NCBI GenBank assembly: GCA_902617285.1
Contig: CACMVZ010000001.1
Span: forward strand, 62,001 to 126,000
Origin: an uncultured Bacteroidota bacterium
GTDB lineage: Bacteria > Bacteroidota > Bacteroidia > Flavobacteriales > Flavobacteriaceae
Direction: 5' to 3'
Length of the DNA stretch: 64,000 nt
In this document: piece by piece, positions 18,385 to 28,293 of the stretch
How the letters are laid out: each line of letters starts with the position of its first letter
Position numbering within the stretch: position 1 is the stretch's first letter
Notes under the pieces: model-generated
Told to the model about the DNA's origin: nothing
Databases searched by the model: none
What the model saw: only the letters and a program-made list of their open reading frames with translations
Made by a program: the position numbers and the translations under genes

Positions 18385-20456
18385 AACTCAAGCTTTGTTT
18401 GAGTCTCATCATCATTTGAATTAACCTGTTGCTCATCATTTACTTCAATCTGTTTAATCTTCTTAATCTTCTCGCCTATTTTATTTTTTTCCTTATATGA
18501 AATTTTCCTAACATTATATTTAGTTACAATATTTCCTTTACTATCTCTCCCCTTAGTAGTTAGATCAGCAAAATCAACTTCCCATTTTAGTTTTTTAAGA
18601 GAAGCACGTTTTCTAAGATACACAGTAACTATATCTGCCTCATCTTTACTGTTTTCTGAAAAGTATAAGACTTGAGAGCCTTCTTTTCCCTGAGTAAGAT
18701 TATAGTCCTTATCTCTGATAACACCTGATACTTTAAATCTTTTCATATATGAAGTGCCATTTTTACCATCTCTATAAATAAGATTATAAACGGTCTCCTT
18801 AGATTTTGAATTAAAAAGTGATACATGTAAAATATCTCTTCCCACAAATAACTTACTATCAACTTTAACAACCTTCATAATGCCATCAGATGTAAACACA
18901 ATAACGTCATCAAGGTCAGAACAATCACAAACAAATTCATCCTTCTTGAGAGATGTGCCAACAAATCCCTCAGCCTTATTAACGTATAGTTTGTAATTTT
19001 TAATTGATATAGTCTTCTTATCTAGCTCATCAAACTCATCAACTTTAGTCTTTCTTTTTCTGTCTTTTCCATAATGTTTCTTTAGATGTGTAAAATATTG
19101 TATAGTGAAATCAACAAGATGATTAAGGTTATTTTTCACATCTTCTATATTAACTTCGATACTATCAAGCTTATCTTTAACTTTATCTAGATCAAATTTT
19201 GAAATCTTTCTAATTGGAATTTCAGTTAGTTTTTTAATATCATCAACTGTAACATCTTTTTTTAATTTACTTTTAAATGGATCCAAGCCTGAGTCTATAG
19301 TGGATAAAACCTCATCCCATGTTGTCTTTTCCTCAATATCTCTATATATTCTATTCTCTATAAATATTCTTTCAAGTGATATAGAGTGCCATTGATTTTC
19401 TAGTTCATCTAATTGAATTTCCAGTTCTTTCTTAAGAAGATCTTTAGTATTGTCTGTAGATATCTTTAAGATATCTCGTACACCTAAAAATTGAGGCTTA
19501 TTGTCTGAAATAATACAACATAAAGGAGATATAGACACTTCACATTGAGTAAATGCAAATAATGAGTCAATAGTCTTTTGAATCGACGAACCAGATGGCA
19601 AGTAAACTAATATTTCAACTTCAGCCGAGGTATTATCTTCAATTTTTTTGATTTTAACTTTACCTTTTTCAGAAGCTTTAATTATTGACTCGATTAATGA
19701 TGCTGTAGTAGTTCCATAAGGTATCTCTTTTATAACTATGGTATTTTTATCGTACTTCTCTACAGTTGCCCTAACTTTAACCCTACCTCCTCTATTTCCA
19801 TCATTATAATTTGAAACATCTATGCTACCACCAGTTTGAAAATCAGGAAAGAGTTTAAAACTTCTTCCTTTCAAGTATTTGACACTTCCATCAATTAGTT
19901 CATTAAAATTATGAGGTAGTATTTTGGTAGAAAGTCCTACAGCAATTCCCTCAGCACCTTGAGTTAACAATAATGGAAATTTTACTGGTAAATGAATTGG
20001 CTCTTTTTTTCTACCGTCATACGAAAGCTGCCAATTAGTTGTTTTTGGATTAAAAACAACCTCAAGTGCAAATTTTGATAATCTTGCTTCAATATAACGA
20101 GAGGCTGCAGCTCTATCGCCAGTATATATATTACCCCAATTCCCTTGCATGTCAATAAGTAACTCCTTTTGCCCAACTTGAACAATTGCGTCAGATATAC
20201 TTGCATCTCCGTGAGGATGATACTGCATAGTGTGACCAACAATATTTGCAACTTTATTATATCTTCCATCTTCTAAATCAAACATTGAGTGAAGAATTCT
20301 TCTTTGAACTGGTTTTAGACCATCCATTAAATCAGGAACAGCTCTTTCAAGAATTACATAGGAAGCATAATCAAGGAACCATTCTTTATACATACCTCCA
20401 ACTTTAGTGAGGTAGTTTGAATCTTCTATATTTATATTATCATTTAAATCACTCAT
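18381..20456 (-). CDS. parC: DNA topoisomerase IV subunit A, short C-terminal form
   Basis: 691 residues from ATG 20456, which overlaps the parE stop by 8 nt; an upstream in-frame codon is not needed. The breakage-reunion domain includes [16 protein letters not shown] near 40 and the active-site Tyr in [10 protein letters not shown] near 120. After a coiled-coil tower the beta-pinwheel domain begins around 490 but ends soon after [16 protein letters not shown]. Bacteroidota ParC proteins I recall are near 880-900 residues, so this one lacks roughly 200 C-terminal residues. It decatenates chromosomes with ParE. Confidence 0.9.
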   Translation of the reverse strand: MSDLNDNINIEDSNYLTKVGGMYKEWFLDYASYVILERAVPDLMDGLKPVQRRILHSMFDLEDGRYNKVANIVGHTMQYHPHGDASISDAIVQVGQKELLIDMQGNWGNIYTGDRAAASRYIEARLSKFALEVVFNPKTTNWQLSYDGRKKEPIHLPVKFPLLLTQGAEGIAVGLSTKILPHNFNELIDGSVKYLKGRSFKLFPDFQTGGSIDVSNYNDGNRGGRVKVRATVEKYDKNTIVIKEIPYGTTTASLIESIIKASEKGKVKIKKIEDNTSAEVEILVYLPSGSSIQKTIDSLFAFTQCEVSISPLCCIISDNKPQFLGVRDILKISTDNTKDLLKKELEIQLDELENQWHSISLERIFIENRIYRDIEEKTTWDEVLSTIDSGLDPFKSKLKKDVTVDDIKKLTEIPIRKISKFDLDKVKDKLDSIEVNIEDVKNNLNHLVDFTIQYFTHLKKHYGKDRKRKTKVDEFDELDKKTISIKNYKLYVNKAEGFVGTSLKKDEFVCDCSDLDDVIVFTSDGIMKVVKVDSKLFVGRDILHVSLFNSKSKETVYNLIYRDGKNGTSYMKRFKVSGVIRDKDYNLTQGKEGSQVLYFSENSKDEADIVTVYLRKRASLKKLKWEVDFADLTTKGRDSKGNIVTKYNVRKISYKEKNKIGEKIKKIKQIEVNDEQQVNSNDDETQTKLEF

Positions 20457-22311
20457 CAGAATTATCATTTAAAAGATCTAGTTCAACCTTGAGGTTTTCA
20501 ATAATAAATTGCTGTCTATCTGGAGTGTTTTTACCCATGTAGAAGCTTAAAAGATTCTCAATTGTAGTTGAGTGGTCAATAACTACAGGGTCTAACCTAA
20601 TGTCATCACCGATAAAGTTTTTAAATTCATCAGGAGAAATTTCACCAAGACCTTTAAATCTAGTTATTTCAAACTTACCATTAGATGAGTTTAAAATTTC
20701 ATTTTTCTCTGATTCACTATAACAATAATGAGTTTTTTCCTTGTTTCTAACTCTAAAAATTGGTGTTTGAAGTATATAAAGATGGCCGTTCTTAATTAGC
20801 TCAGGAAAGAATTGTAAGAAAAAAGTTATAATTAAAAGTCGAATATGCATTCCGTCAACATCTGCATCTGTTGCAATAACAATATTGTTATACCTGAGAT
20901 CCTCCATGCTATTCTCTATATTTAGAGCAGCCTGCAAAAGGTTAAACTCTTCGTTTTCATATACAATTTTTTTTGTCATTCCATATGAGTTAAGGGGTTT
21001 ACCTCTTAAACTAAACACAGCTTGAGTATTTACATCTCTTGATTTTGTTATAGATCCGCTTGCTGAATCACCCTCTGTAATAAAAATTGTCGAGTCAAGT
21101 CTATTTGATTTTTTTAATTCATTCAAATGAACTCTACAATCTCTCAGCTTCTTATTGTGAAGGTTTGCTTTTTTTGCTCTTTCCCTGGCAAGTTTTCTAA
21201 TACCCGATAACTCTTTTCTTTCCCTTTCAGCTTGAACTATTTTACTTTGTATAGAATCTGCAATTTCAGGGTGTTTATGTAAATAATTGTCTAAATTTTT
21301 CTTAATAAAGTCATTGATGAAAACTCTTACTGACTTTAGTCCTTTACCCATCTCAGTTGAACCTAATTTAGTTTTAGTCTGAGATTCAAAAACAGGCTCC
21401 ATTACTTTAATACTAATTGCGGATATTATTGACTTTCTTACATCTGATGAATCATAGTTCTTACCATAAAACTCTCTGATTGTTTTAACAAGTGCCTCTC
21501 TAAATGCTGCTTGATGTGTCCCACCCTGGACAGTATATTGACCATTAACAAAAGAGTAGTATTCTTCACTGTATTGAGTTTTTGAATGAGTTATAGCTAT
21601 TTCAATATCATCACCCTTTAAATGAATAATTGGATATAAAAAATCTTGGGTATTAGACTGATCTTCAATTAAATCTTTTAAACCAGAGTCTGAAAAAAAC
21701 TTAACACCATTAAGTTTTATAGTAAGTCCAGGGTTAAGATAAACATAAAACTTTATCATTTTTTCTACATATTCCAACCTATACTTGTAGTTTTTAAAAA
21801 TGGACTTATCAGGAGAAAACTCAACATATGTTCCGTTTTTATCCCCTGAGTTATTCATCTCTTCATTAACTAGTACGCCTAATTCAAAATCAGCAGACTT
21901 ACTTTTACCATCTCTTGTTGATAAAACTTTAAAAGAAGAGGATAATGCATTTACAGCTTTTGTTCCAACACCATTAAGTCCAACAGATTTCTTAAATGCT
22001 CTCGTATCATATTTACCTCCAGTATTCATTTTTGATACAACATCAACTACTTTTCCTATTGGTATACCTCTTCCATAATCCCTAACAGAAACAATATGTT
22101 CATCAATTTTAATGTCAATAACTTTTCCTTCACCCATTACAAATTCATCTACACAATTGTCAATAATCTCTTTAAGAAGAACATATATTCCATCATCAGG
22201 GGAAGAGCCATCACCAGACTTACCAATATACATACCTGGTCTTAGCCTAATATGCTCTCTCCAGTCTAAAGATTTTATATTTTCTTCTGTATAATTTGAT
22301 GTATTAGCCAT
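20449..22311 (-). CDS. parE: DNA topoisomerase IV subunit B
   Basis: 620 residues. GHKL ATPase features: [10 protein letters not shown] near 48, GRGIPIG near 80 and [15 protein letters not shown] near 110. The TOPRIM domain shows [11 protein letters not shown] near 412 and the metal-binding [14 protein letters not shown] near 488. The C-terminus carries [13 protein letters not shown]. It pairs with ParC just downstream. It starts 13 nt after the ychF stop on the same strand. Confidence 0.95.
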   Translation of the reverse strand: MANTSNYTEENIKSLDWREHIRLRPGMYIGKSGDGSSPDDGIYVLLKEIIDNCVDEFVMGEGKVIDIKIDEHIVSVRDYGRGIPIGKVVDVVSKMNTGGKYDTRAFKKSVGLNGVGTKAVNALSSSFKVLSTRDGKSKSADFELGVLVNEEMNNSGDKNGTYVEFSPDKSIFKNYKYRLEYVEKMIKFYVYLNPGLTIKLNGVKFFSDSGLKDLIEDQSNTQDFLYPIIHLKGDDIEIAITHSKTQYSEEYYSFVNGQYTVQGGTHQAAFREALVKTIREFYGKNYDSSDVRKSIISAISIKVMEPVFESQTKTKLGSTEMGKGLKSVRVFINDFIKKNLDNYLHKHPEIADSIQSKIVQAERERKELSGIRKLARERAKKANLHNKKLRDCRVHLNELKKSNRLDSTIFITEGDSASGSITKSRDVNTQAVFSLRGKPLNSYGMTKKIVYENEEFNLLQAALNIENSMEDLRYNNIVIATDADVDGMHIRLLIITFFLQFFPELIKNGHLYILQTPIFRVRNKEKTHYCYSESEKNEILNSSNGKFEITRFKGLGEISPDEFKNFIGDDIRLDPVVIDHSTTIENLLSFYMGKNTPDRQQFIIENLKVELDLLNDNSDE

Positions 22312-22324
22312 TTTTATAAATATA

Positions 22325-23416
22325 CTAAATGTTAAATCTAAAGTGCATTATATCACCGTCAGAAACAATATATTCCTTCCCTTCAAGTCTCATTTTACCT
22401 GCTTCTTTAACTTTTAACTCAGAACCTAATTCTATATAATCATTATAACTAATAACTTCAGCACAAATAAATCCTTTCTGAAAATCAGTGTGAATTTGAC
22501 CTGCTGCATCATAAGCAGAATCTCCAATTTTAATTGTCCATCCTCTAACTTCTTTCTCTCCAGCAGTAAAATAAGAATGGAGATTTAATAATTTATATGA
22601 CGCTCTGATTAGTTTATTTGACCCTGATTCTTCTAGGCCCAAGTCATCAAGGAACATCTGTTTCTCATCTAAAGAATCAAGTTCATTAATTTCAGATTCA
22701 ATCTTAGCAGAAATAATTATAACATCTGAACTTTTATCATGAACTTCCTTTTTAACCATTTCAACGTAGTCATTACCATCAACAACATCTGACTCTCCGA
22801 CATTACATACATAAAGGATTGGCTTAAAAGAAATAAGTTCTAAAGGTTTTATAAAATCTTTAAATTCATCTTCAGAGTAATCATCTAAATTAACTTTAGT
22901 GCCTTCTAGTGATAATTTGACTCTTTCTAATATTTCAATTTCTTTTTTTGCTTCATTACCACCAGATCTTAGTGTTTTTTTTATTTTATCTAACCTCTTA
23001 TCTACAATTTCAATATCTTTCATTATAAGCTCATACTCTACTACTTCTCTATCAGACAATGGATTAATTTTACCATCTACATGAACTACATTTGGATCGT
23101 CAAAACATCTTAAAACATGAATTATAGCATCTGTTTCCCTAATATTTGATAAAAATTTGTTTCCAAGACCTTCACCCTTACTTGCACCTTTAACTAAACC
23201 AGCGATATCAACAATTTTAATAGTTGTGGGAATTAACTTTTCGGGGCTTATAAGTTTGTTAAGTGTATCTAATCTTTTGTCAGGAACATTAACAATACTA
23301 ACATTTGGATCAATAGTACAGAATGGATAATTCTCGCTTTGAGCTTTATTTTGAGATAGACAATTAAAAAGGGTTGATTTACCTACATTGGGTAATCCTA
23401 CAATTCCTACTTTCAT
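22325..23416 (-). CDS. ychF: Redox-regulated ATPase YchF (OLA1)
   Basis: 363 residues, standard length. The Obg-family nucleotide domain has G1 [12 protein letters not shown] at residue ~6, G3 [19 protein letters not shown] at ~69, and the YchF-type substitution of the NKxD motif by CNVGE at ~204 (preference for ATP). The C-terminal TGS domain includes [12 protein letters not shown]. It is a ribosome-associated stress regulator in other bacteria. It is between ferredoxin and parE on the minus strand. Confidence 0.94.
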   Translation of the reverse strand: MKVGIVGLPNVGKSTLFNCLSQNKAQSENYPFCTIDPNVSIVNVPDKRLDTLNKLISPEKLIPTTIKIVDIAGLVKGASKGEGLGNKFLSNIRETDAIIHVLRCFDDPNVVHVDGKINPLSDREVVEYELIMKDIEIVDKRLDKIKKTLRSGGNEAKKEIEILERVKLSLEGTKVNLDDYSEDEFKDFIKPLELISFKPILYVCNVGESDVVDGNDYVEMVKKEVHDKSSDVIIISAKIESEINELDSLDEKQMFLDDLGLEESGSNKLIRASYKLLNLHSYFTAGEKEVRGWTIKIGDSAYDAAGQIHTDFQKGFICAEVISYNDYIELGSELKVKEAGKMRLEGKEYIVSDGDIMHFRFNI

Positions 23417-23419
23417 TAA

Positions 23420-23767
23420 TTATTCATGCATAAATTTCTGTTTTGACAAGAGTTCTTTCTCTGTCTCAACATTATTTTCATCAGGCACACAGCAATCCAC
23501 AGGACAAACAGCTGCACATTGAGGTTCTTCATGAAATCCCATACACTCAGTACATTTATCAGGAACAATGAAATAAACTTCATCTGATATTGGTGAGTTT
23601 ATAGTTTCTGAGTTTACCTTTTTACCATTAGGTAAAACTACATCACCTTTTAAACTAGTACCTTTGCTGTAATCCCAGGATTCTTGACCTTCATAAATTG
23701 CATTATTTGGACATTCAGGCTCACAAGCTCCACAATTTATACATTCGTCTGTTATTATTATTGCCAT
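23420..23767 (-). CDS. 4Fe-4S dicluster ferredoxin
   Basis: 115 residues. Cluster 1 Cys are in CINCGACEPECP at ~9-20. Cluster 2 is provided by CTECMGFHEEPQC and AAVCPVDCC near 74-97, with a longer internal loop as in alphaproteobacterial/Bacteroidota YfhL-type ferredoxins. It carries electrons in the cytosol; partner unknown. It leads the minus-strand operon ferredoxin-ychF-parE-parC and diverges from serC. Confidence 0.9.
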   Translation of the reverse strand: MAIIITDECINCGACEPECPNNAIYEGQESWDYSKGTSLKGDVVLPNGKKVNSETINSPISDEVYFIVPDKCTECMGFHEEPQCAAVCPVDCCVPDENNVETEKELLSKQKFMHE

Positions 23768-23842
23768 ATTATTTTGAGCAAAAATAACATCTATTGTTTA
23801 ATCTTTGTTAACAATTTTTACATAATTTAAAATTGTCTATTA

Positions 23843-23872
23843 TTGGTTATTAACACAGAGTTTAGATATTTG
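23843..23872 (+). promoter_or_regulatory. Candidate promoter for serC-serA
   Basis: TTG at 23843-23845, then exactly 19 bp, then GATATTTG at 23865-23872. This fits the Bacteroidetes promoter pattern (-33 TTTG, 19-bp spacer, -7 TAnnTTTG) with one mismatch in each box. The ATG of serC is 10 bp downstream, implying a very short leader. Confidence 0.5.
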
Positions 23873-23881
23873 CATTGATTT

Positions 23882-24952
23882 ATGAAAAATAAAGTACATA
23901 ATTTCAGTGCTGGCCCTTCAATCCTTCCTAATATAGTTTTTGAACAAGCTTCATCAGCAATAAATGATTTTAATAACACTGGGTTATCAATATTAGAAAT
24001 CTCTCACAGGAGCAAAGATTTTATTGAAGTATTGGAAGAGGCAAGGTCTATTTCACTTGATATTGCCTCATTAAATAAAGATGATTATTCTTGTCTTTTT
24101 CTTCAAGGAGGCGCAAGCATGCAATTTTTAATGGTAGCTTATAATTTTTTAAATAATAAAGCAGCTTATGTAAATACTGGAAGTTGGTCAACAAAAGCTA
24201 TTAAAGAAGCAAAAATGTTTGGAGATGTATTTGAAATTGCATCTTCTGCAGATAAAAACTTCAATTACATACCTAGTATCTCAACAATTAATGATGGTTT
24301 TGATTATGTCCACATTACATCAAATAATACAATATTTGGCACTCAATTTCATTCATTCCCAGAAACTACCTCTCCTCTATTTGCTGATATGAGTTCTGAT
24401 ATTTTTTCAAGAAATATTAATTTTTCAAAATTTGATTTAATATATGCAGGTGCTCAGAAGAATCTCGGTCCTGCTGGGGTTACTATGGTTTTAATTAAAA
24501 ACCAATTATTAGATATGATTAAAAGAGATGTGCCTTCCATGCTAAGCTACAAGGTTCATATAGATAAAGATAGTTCATTTAACACTCCACCTGTTTTCTC
24601 AATTTTTTCTGTATTGATGAATTTAAGAAATATTAAATCTGAAGGTTTAGAAAGTATTGAGAAAAAAAATTTAGAGAAATCTAAGTTGATATATGATGAA
24701 ATTGATAGGAATAAATGTTTTGATGGATTTTCAGATATTAATGATAGAAGTCATATGAATGCTACATTTAATCTAGCGAATGGTTATGATGCTGACATAT
24801 TTAAAAGTATATGCTCTGATAATAATATTTCTGGAATTAATGGACACAGATCTGTAGGAGGTTTCAGAGCTTCTATTTACAATGCACTAGATATTGAAAG
24901 TGTTAAAACTCTAATAACTTGTATGAAAGAATTTGAATCAAAATATAACTAA
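23882..24952 (+). CDS. serC: Phosphoserine aminotransferase
   Basis: 356 residues. It starts VHNFSAGPSILP, has LFLQGGASMQF near 75 for cofactor phosphate binding, DMSSD near 168 and the PLP-Lys motif YAGAQKNLGPAGV near 193. It converts 3-phosphohydroxypyruvate to phosphoserine, and the family also serves pyridoxal phosphate synthesis. Its stop is one base before the serA ATG, so the first two serine-pathway enzymes are coupled. Confidence 0.95.
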   Translation: MKNKVHNFSAGPSILPNIVFEQASSAINDFNNTGLSILEISHRSKDFIEVLEEARSISLDIASLNKDDYSCLFLQGGASMQFLMVAYNFLNNKAAYVNTGSWSTKAIKEAKMFGDVFEIASSADKNFNYIPSISTINDGFDYVHITSNNTIFGTQFHSFPETTSPLFADMSSDIFSRNINFSKFDLIYAGAQKNLGPAGVTMVLIKNQLLDMIKRDVPSMLSYKVHIDKDSSFNTPPVFSIFSVLMNLRNIKSEGLESIEKKNLEKSKLIYDEIDRNKCFDGFSDINDRSHMNATFNLANGYDADIFKSICSDNNISGINGHRSVGGFRASIYNALDIESVKTLITCMKEFESKYN

Positions 24953-24953
24953 T

Positions 24954-25904
24954 ATGAATATACTTGCTAATGATGGAATTTCTGAATCTGGAAAAAACAA
25001 ACTAGAAGAATATGGATTTAATGTTGATTTAACAACAGTTGCACAAGATCAACTTGTTAATTACATAAATGAAAACTCGATTTCAACCTTATTAGTTAGA
25101 AGTGCAACACTGGTAAGAAAGGATATTATTGATAATTGTCCAACTCTTAAGATAATTGGAAGAGGTGGAGTTGGAATGGATAACATTGATGTAGAGTATG
25201 CTAAATCAAAAAATATTAATGTCATAAACACTCCAGCAGCTTCATCTAAATCAGTAGCTGAACTAGTTTTTTCTCATTTATTTGGATGTGTAAGGTTTCT
25301 TCATGAATCCAATAGAACCATGCCTCTAGATGGTGACTCAAAGTTTAAAGAACTTAAAAAATCATATGCTGGTGGTAGAGAATTAGCTGGTAAAAAAATA
25401 GGTATTATTGGTTTTGGCAGAATTGGTCAAGAAGTTGCAAAGATTGCAATTGGTATTGGAATGGAAGTTGTTTTTCATGATAAATTTATTGATGAAGCAT
25501 CACTAGAGATTGAGTTCTTTGATGGTCAGAATATCTTTTTTAATATGACTTCATCATCATTCGACGAAGTTTTAGAAGACTCTGATTTTATTTCTGTTCA
25601 TATTCCTGCATCAGACAAGTATATTATAGATTCAAAGGAAATTGCGAAGATGAAAGATGGTGTTGGACTATTAAACTTATCTAGAGGAGGAATAATTAAT
25701 GAAGAAGAACTTTTAAAAAATCTGGAGTCAGGTAAAATTTCTTTTGCAGGTGTTGATACTTTTGAGAATGAACCTAATCCTAGTATAAAGATTTTAATGA
25801 ATTCAAATGTTTCGCTAACCCCTCATATAGGTGCTGCAACTGGTGAAGCTCAAGACAGAATTGGAGTTGAACTTGCTGAAAAGATTAACGAAATTTTAAA
25901 TTGA
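24954..25904 (+). CDS. serA: D-3-phosphoglycerate dehydrogenase
   Basis: 316 residues, the short form without a C-terminal ACT domain, so serine feedback inhibition through ACT is not expected. NAD-binding GFGRIGQEVAKIA at ~152; IIGRGGVGMDNIDVEYA near 67; catalytic Arg in LLNLSRGGIINEEE (~235) and the His in LTPHIGAAT (~290). ATG 24954 directly follows serC; an in-frame TTG at 24933 lies inside serC and is unlikely. Forms the serC-serA pair with the small membrane gene 4 nt after it. Confidence 0.93.
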   Translation: MNILANDGISESGKNKLEEYGFNVDLTTVAQDQLVNYINENSISTLLVRSATLVRKDIIDNCPTLKIIGRGGVGMDNIDVEYAKSKNINVINTPAASSKSVAELVFSHLFGCVRFLHESNRTMPLDGDSKFKELKKSYAGGRELAGKKIGIIGFGRIGQEVAKIAIGIGMEVVFHDKFIDEASLEIEFFDGQNIFFNMTSSSFDEVLEDSDFISVHIPASDKYIIDSKEIAKMKDGVGLLNLSRGGIINEEELLKNLESGKISFAGVDTFENEPNPSIKILMNSNVSLTPHIGAATGEAQDRIGVELAEKINEILN

Positions 25905-25908
25905 ACAA

Positions 25909-26259
25909 ATGAGAAAAATACTTAATATTTTTTCATTATTGTTTCATGCCTCTACCTATAGAAAGCTTAAAGATAAGTGGGAAATCAAATCTAATTTTCA
26001 ACTAATAATTATTTTAATTGTCTTTGCTATTACAGGTTCCACAAGCGCTGCTATATCAGGTCCTACAATCGACTTTCTATTTGGAGAGATTGAGATGAAT
26101 GGTTTCCTAAAATTTATTTTACAACTTGTTGTAATTATGCCAATCTACCAAGTACTATTATTATTCTTCGGGCTTGTTTTTTTTCAGTTTAACTTCTTCT
26201 TCAAGTTTGTAAAAAAGTTTTTAAAGCTATTTGGCTTAGGTTTTTTATTCAGAGATTAA
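25909..26259 (+). CDS. Small membrane protein (DUF6787-like)
   Basis: 116 residues with two hydrophobic segments (~32-50 and ~68-95) rich in Phe and a basic cytoplasmic N-terminal region (YRKLKDKWEIKSN). The motif LIIILIVFAITGSTSA resembles the Bacteroidota DUF6787 family, recalled rather than searched. Function unknown. It follows serA by 4 nt, so probably co-transcribed, and overlaps the converging msrA 3' end by 15 bp. Confidence 0.65.
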   Translation: MRKILNIFSLLFHASTYRKLKDKWEIKSNFQLIIILIVFAITGSTSAAISGPTIDFLFGEIEMNGFLKFILQLVVIMPIYQVLLLFFGLVFFQFNFFFKFVKKFLKLFGLGFLFRD

Positions 26260-26772
26260 CTCTGAAAATGAAGATCTCAACTTATTTAATTTTGGATTAA
26301 TCACTGCCTGACAGTATGCATTTTCAGGGTTTTTTGTAAAATAATCATGATGATAATCCTCAGCTACAAAAAACTTTTGAATATCATTAACCTCTGTTAC
26401 AATCTTATCTTTAAAAATACCTTGGCTCTCAAGTTCTTGAATAAAATTTACAATAGATGACCTTTCTTCTGGTTTGCAAAAAATAGCAGATCTATACTGA
26501 GTTCCAACATCAGCACCTTGCCTATTTATAGATGTAGGATCATGAACGGTAAAAAAAATATTTAAAATTTGGTTTAAATCTATTGTTTGATCGTACTTTA
26601 ATTCAACTACTTCAACATGATTTGTATACCCTTCACAAACTTCCTCATAAGTGGGATTATCACTTTTACCACCCATATATCCAGGTGATGTAAAAGTAAC
26701 TCCATTAACTTTTTTAAATACCGATTCAATACACCAAAAACATCCACCTCCTAAATATATGCTACTATTCAT
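26245..26772 (-). CDS. msrA: Peptide-methionine (S)-S-oxide reductase MsrA
   Basis: 175 residues. The catalytic motif GGGCFWCIESVF is at ~9-20 with nucleophilic Cys; GYMGG and CEGYTNHVEVVELKYD follow, then HDPTSINRQGADVGTQYRS and the late EDYHHDYF. A resolving Cys may be that in AYCQAVI near 155. It repairs methionine-S-sulfoxide in proteins. Single gene facing serA's operon. Confidence 0.95.
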   Translation of the reverse strand: MNSSIYLGGGCFWCIESVFKKVNGVTFTSPGYMGGKSDNPTYEEVCEGYTNHVEVVELKYDQTIDLNQILNIFFTVHDPTSINRQGADVGTQYRSAIFCKPEERSSIVNFIQELESQGIFKDKIVTEVNDIQKFFVAEDYHHDYFTKNPENAYCQAVINPKLNKLRSSFSELISE

Positions 26773-26810
26773 TTTTAGATTTTAAACTAAAAGATTAATA
26801 TTGTAAAAGT

Positions 26811-27476
26811 ATGGAATTATTACTATCAGCTAAAGGCATTTCAAAAAGTTTTCAAGGCAGGAAAGTTATTGATGATATTGATATTGAAATAAAAAAATCT
26901 GAAATTATTGCAATATCAGGTGCTTCAGGTGCAGGTAAAACCACTTTATTAAATATACTTAGCACACTTGACAAACCTGATGAGAATACTAACTCATCAC
27001 TAATTATTGATGGAGAAAATATTTTTAATCTAAATAATACTGATTTGTCTAAACTTAGAAATACAAAGATTGGATTTGTATTTCAGTTCCATGAGTTAAT
27101 TCCAGAACTAAATGTCATGGAAAATATTTGTCTTCCTGGATGGATTAAAAATGACAGTAAAGTAGCTGACAATGCAAATAGCCTAATTAGCTATTTTGGT
27201 TTAGATAAATTAAAAAATAAAAAACCAAATACACTTTCTGGAGGGGAAAAGCAAAGAGCTGCAATAGCTCGAGCGATGATAAATAATCCAAAGATTATTT
27301 TTGCTGATGAACCTACAGGTAATCTTGATTCAACAAATTCAAAGATTTTATTTGATATATTTTTTAAACTTAGAGATGATTATGATTGTTCTATTGTAAT
27401 TGTAACTCATAATCCAGAGAACGCTAAAAAGTGTGACAGAAAACTTCAAATAGTTGATGGTAAAATCAAAATTTAA
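26811..27476 (+). CDS. ABC transporter ATP-binding protein, LolD/MacB type
   Basis: 221 residues, all one ATPase domain. Walker A SGASGAGKTTLL near 36, Q-loop FVFQFHELIPE near 87, ABC signature LSGGEKQRAAIARAM near 140, Walker B IIFADEPTGNLD and H-loop VTHNPE near 200. By sequence class it would energise lipoprotein release (LolCDE) or a MacB-type exporter; the permease is not adjacent, common for lolD in Bacteroidota. It overlaps the next gene by 20 bp. Confidence 0.88.
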   Translation: MELLLSAKGISKSFQGRKVIDDIDIEIKKSEIIAISGASGAGKTTLLNILSTLDKPDENTNSSLIIDGENIFNLNNTDLSKLRNTKIGFVFQFHELIPELNVMENICLPGWIKNDSKVADNANSLISYFGLDKLKNKKPNTLSGGEKQRAAIARAMINNPKIIFADEPTGNLDSTNSKILFDIFFKLRDDYDCSIVIVTHNPENAKKCDRKLQIVDGKIKI

Positions 27477-28236
27477 TATTCCAGATTTGAAAGATTTTCT
27501 AGATGAAAAATCTTATCAATATGAAAGTCTGGAATTTATTAAAGATGATCCTATTTTAATACCTCACTCTTTTACCAAGAAAGAAGATATAGAGATATCA
27601 GGATTTATTACATCCGTAATTTCATGGGGTAATAGAAAATCTATTATCAATAGCGCAAAGAAAATTATCGAATTCATGGACAATTCGCCTTTTGATTTTA
27701 TTTTAAATCATACTAATGAAGACTTATATAAAGAAAAAGAGTCAATTCATAGAACTTTTAACTCTGCTGATTTAAATTATTTCATTGTCACCTTAAAAAG
27801 GATTTATAAAGATTATAATGGTCTAGAAGATATATTATCAGACAATTCAAACGGAAATGATTTACAGAAGCGTATTTCAACTTTTAAAGAGATATTCTTT
27901 AGTTTAGGACATCCAATAAGAACTAGAAAACACCTCCCCTCTCCTATTGATGGATCTAGTGCTAAAAGATTTAATATGTTTCTAAGATGGATGGTAAGAT
28001 CAAATGAAAAAGGAGTAGACTTTGGGTTATGGAATAAAATTGATAAATCAGAGCTTTCACTTCCATTAGATGTTCACACTGGAAGAATTGCAAGACTTCT
28101 GGGTCTGCTTAAAAGAAACACTAACGATTCAAAAGCTGTAGAAGAAATAAATTTAAAATTAAGAGAAATGGATCCAAAAGACCCTGTAAAATATGATTTT
28201 GCTTTATTTGGATTAGGTGTGTATGAAAATTTTTAA
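27457..28236 (+). CDS. TIGR02757 / DUF2400 family protein
   Basis: 259 residues. The family pattern is present: ITSVISWGNRKSIINSAKKI near 48, FGLGVY at the C-terminus, and LPLDVHTGRIARLLGLLKR near 200. The arrangement resembles a helix-hairpin-helix DNA glycosylase-like helical fold, but the activity is not established. ATG 27457 follows a TTG in frame at 27454. Its start lies inside the ABC ATPase 3' end, so coupled translation is likely. Confidence 0.8.
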   Translation: MVKSKFNIPDLKDFLDEKSYQYESLEFIKDDPILIPHSFTKKEDIEISGFITSVISWGNRKSIINSAKKIIEFMDNSPFDFILNHTNEDLYKEKESIHRTFNSADLNYFIVTLKRIYKDYNGLEDILSDNSNGNDLQKRISTFKEIFFSLGHPIRTRKHLPSPIDGSSAKRFNMFLRWMVRSNEKGVDFGLWNKIDKSELSLPLDVHTGRIARLLGLLKRNTNDSKAVEEINLKLREMDPKDPVKYDFALFGLGVYENF

Positions 28237-28293
28237 TGATTTTTTTTCCATTGAATTAATAAGTTTATTTAATTTTGTTAAATTCTTTTCTAA

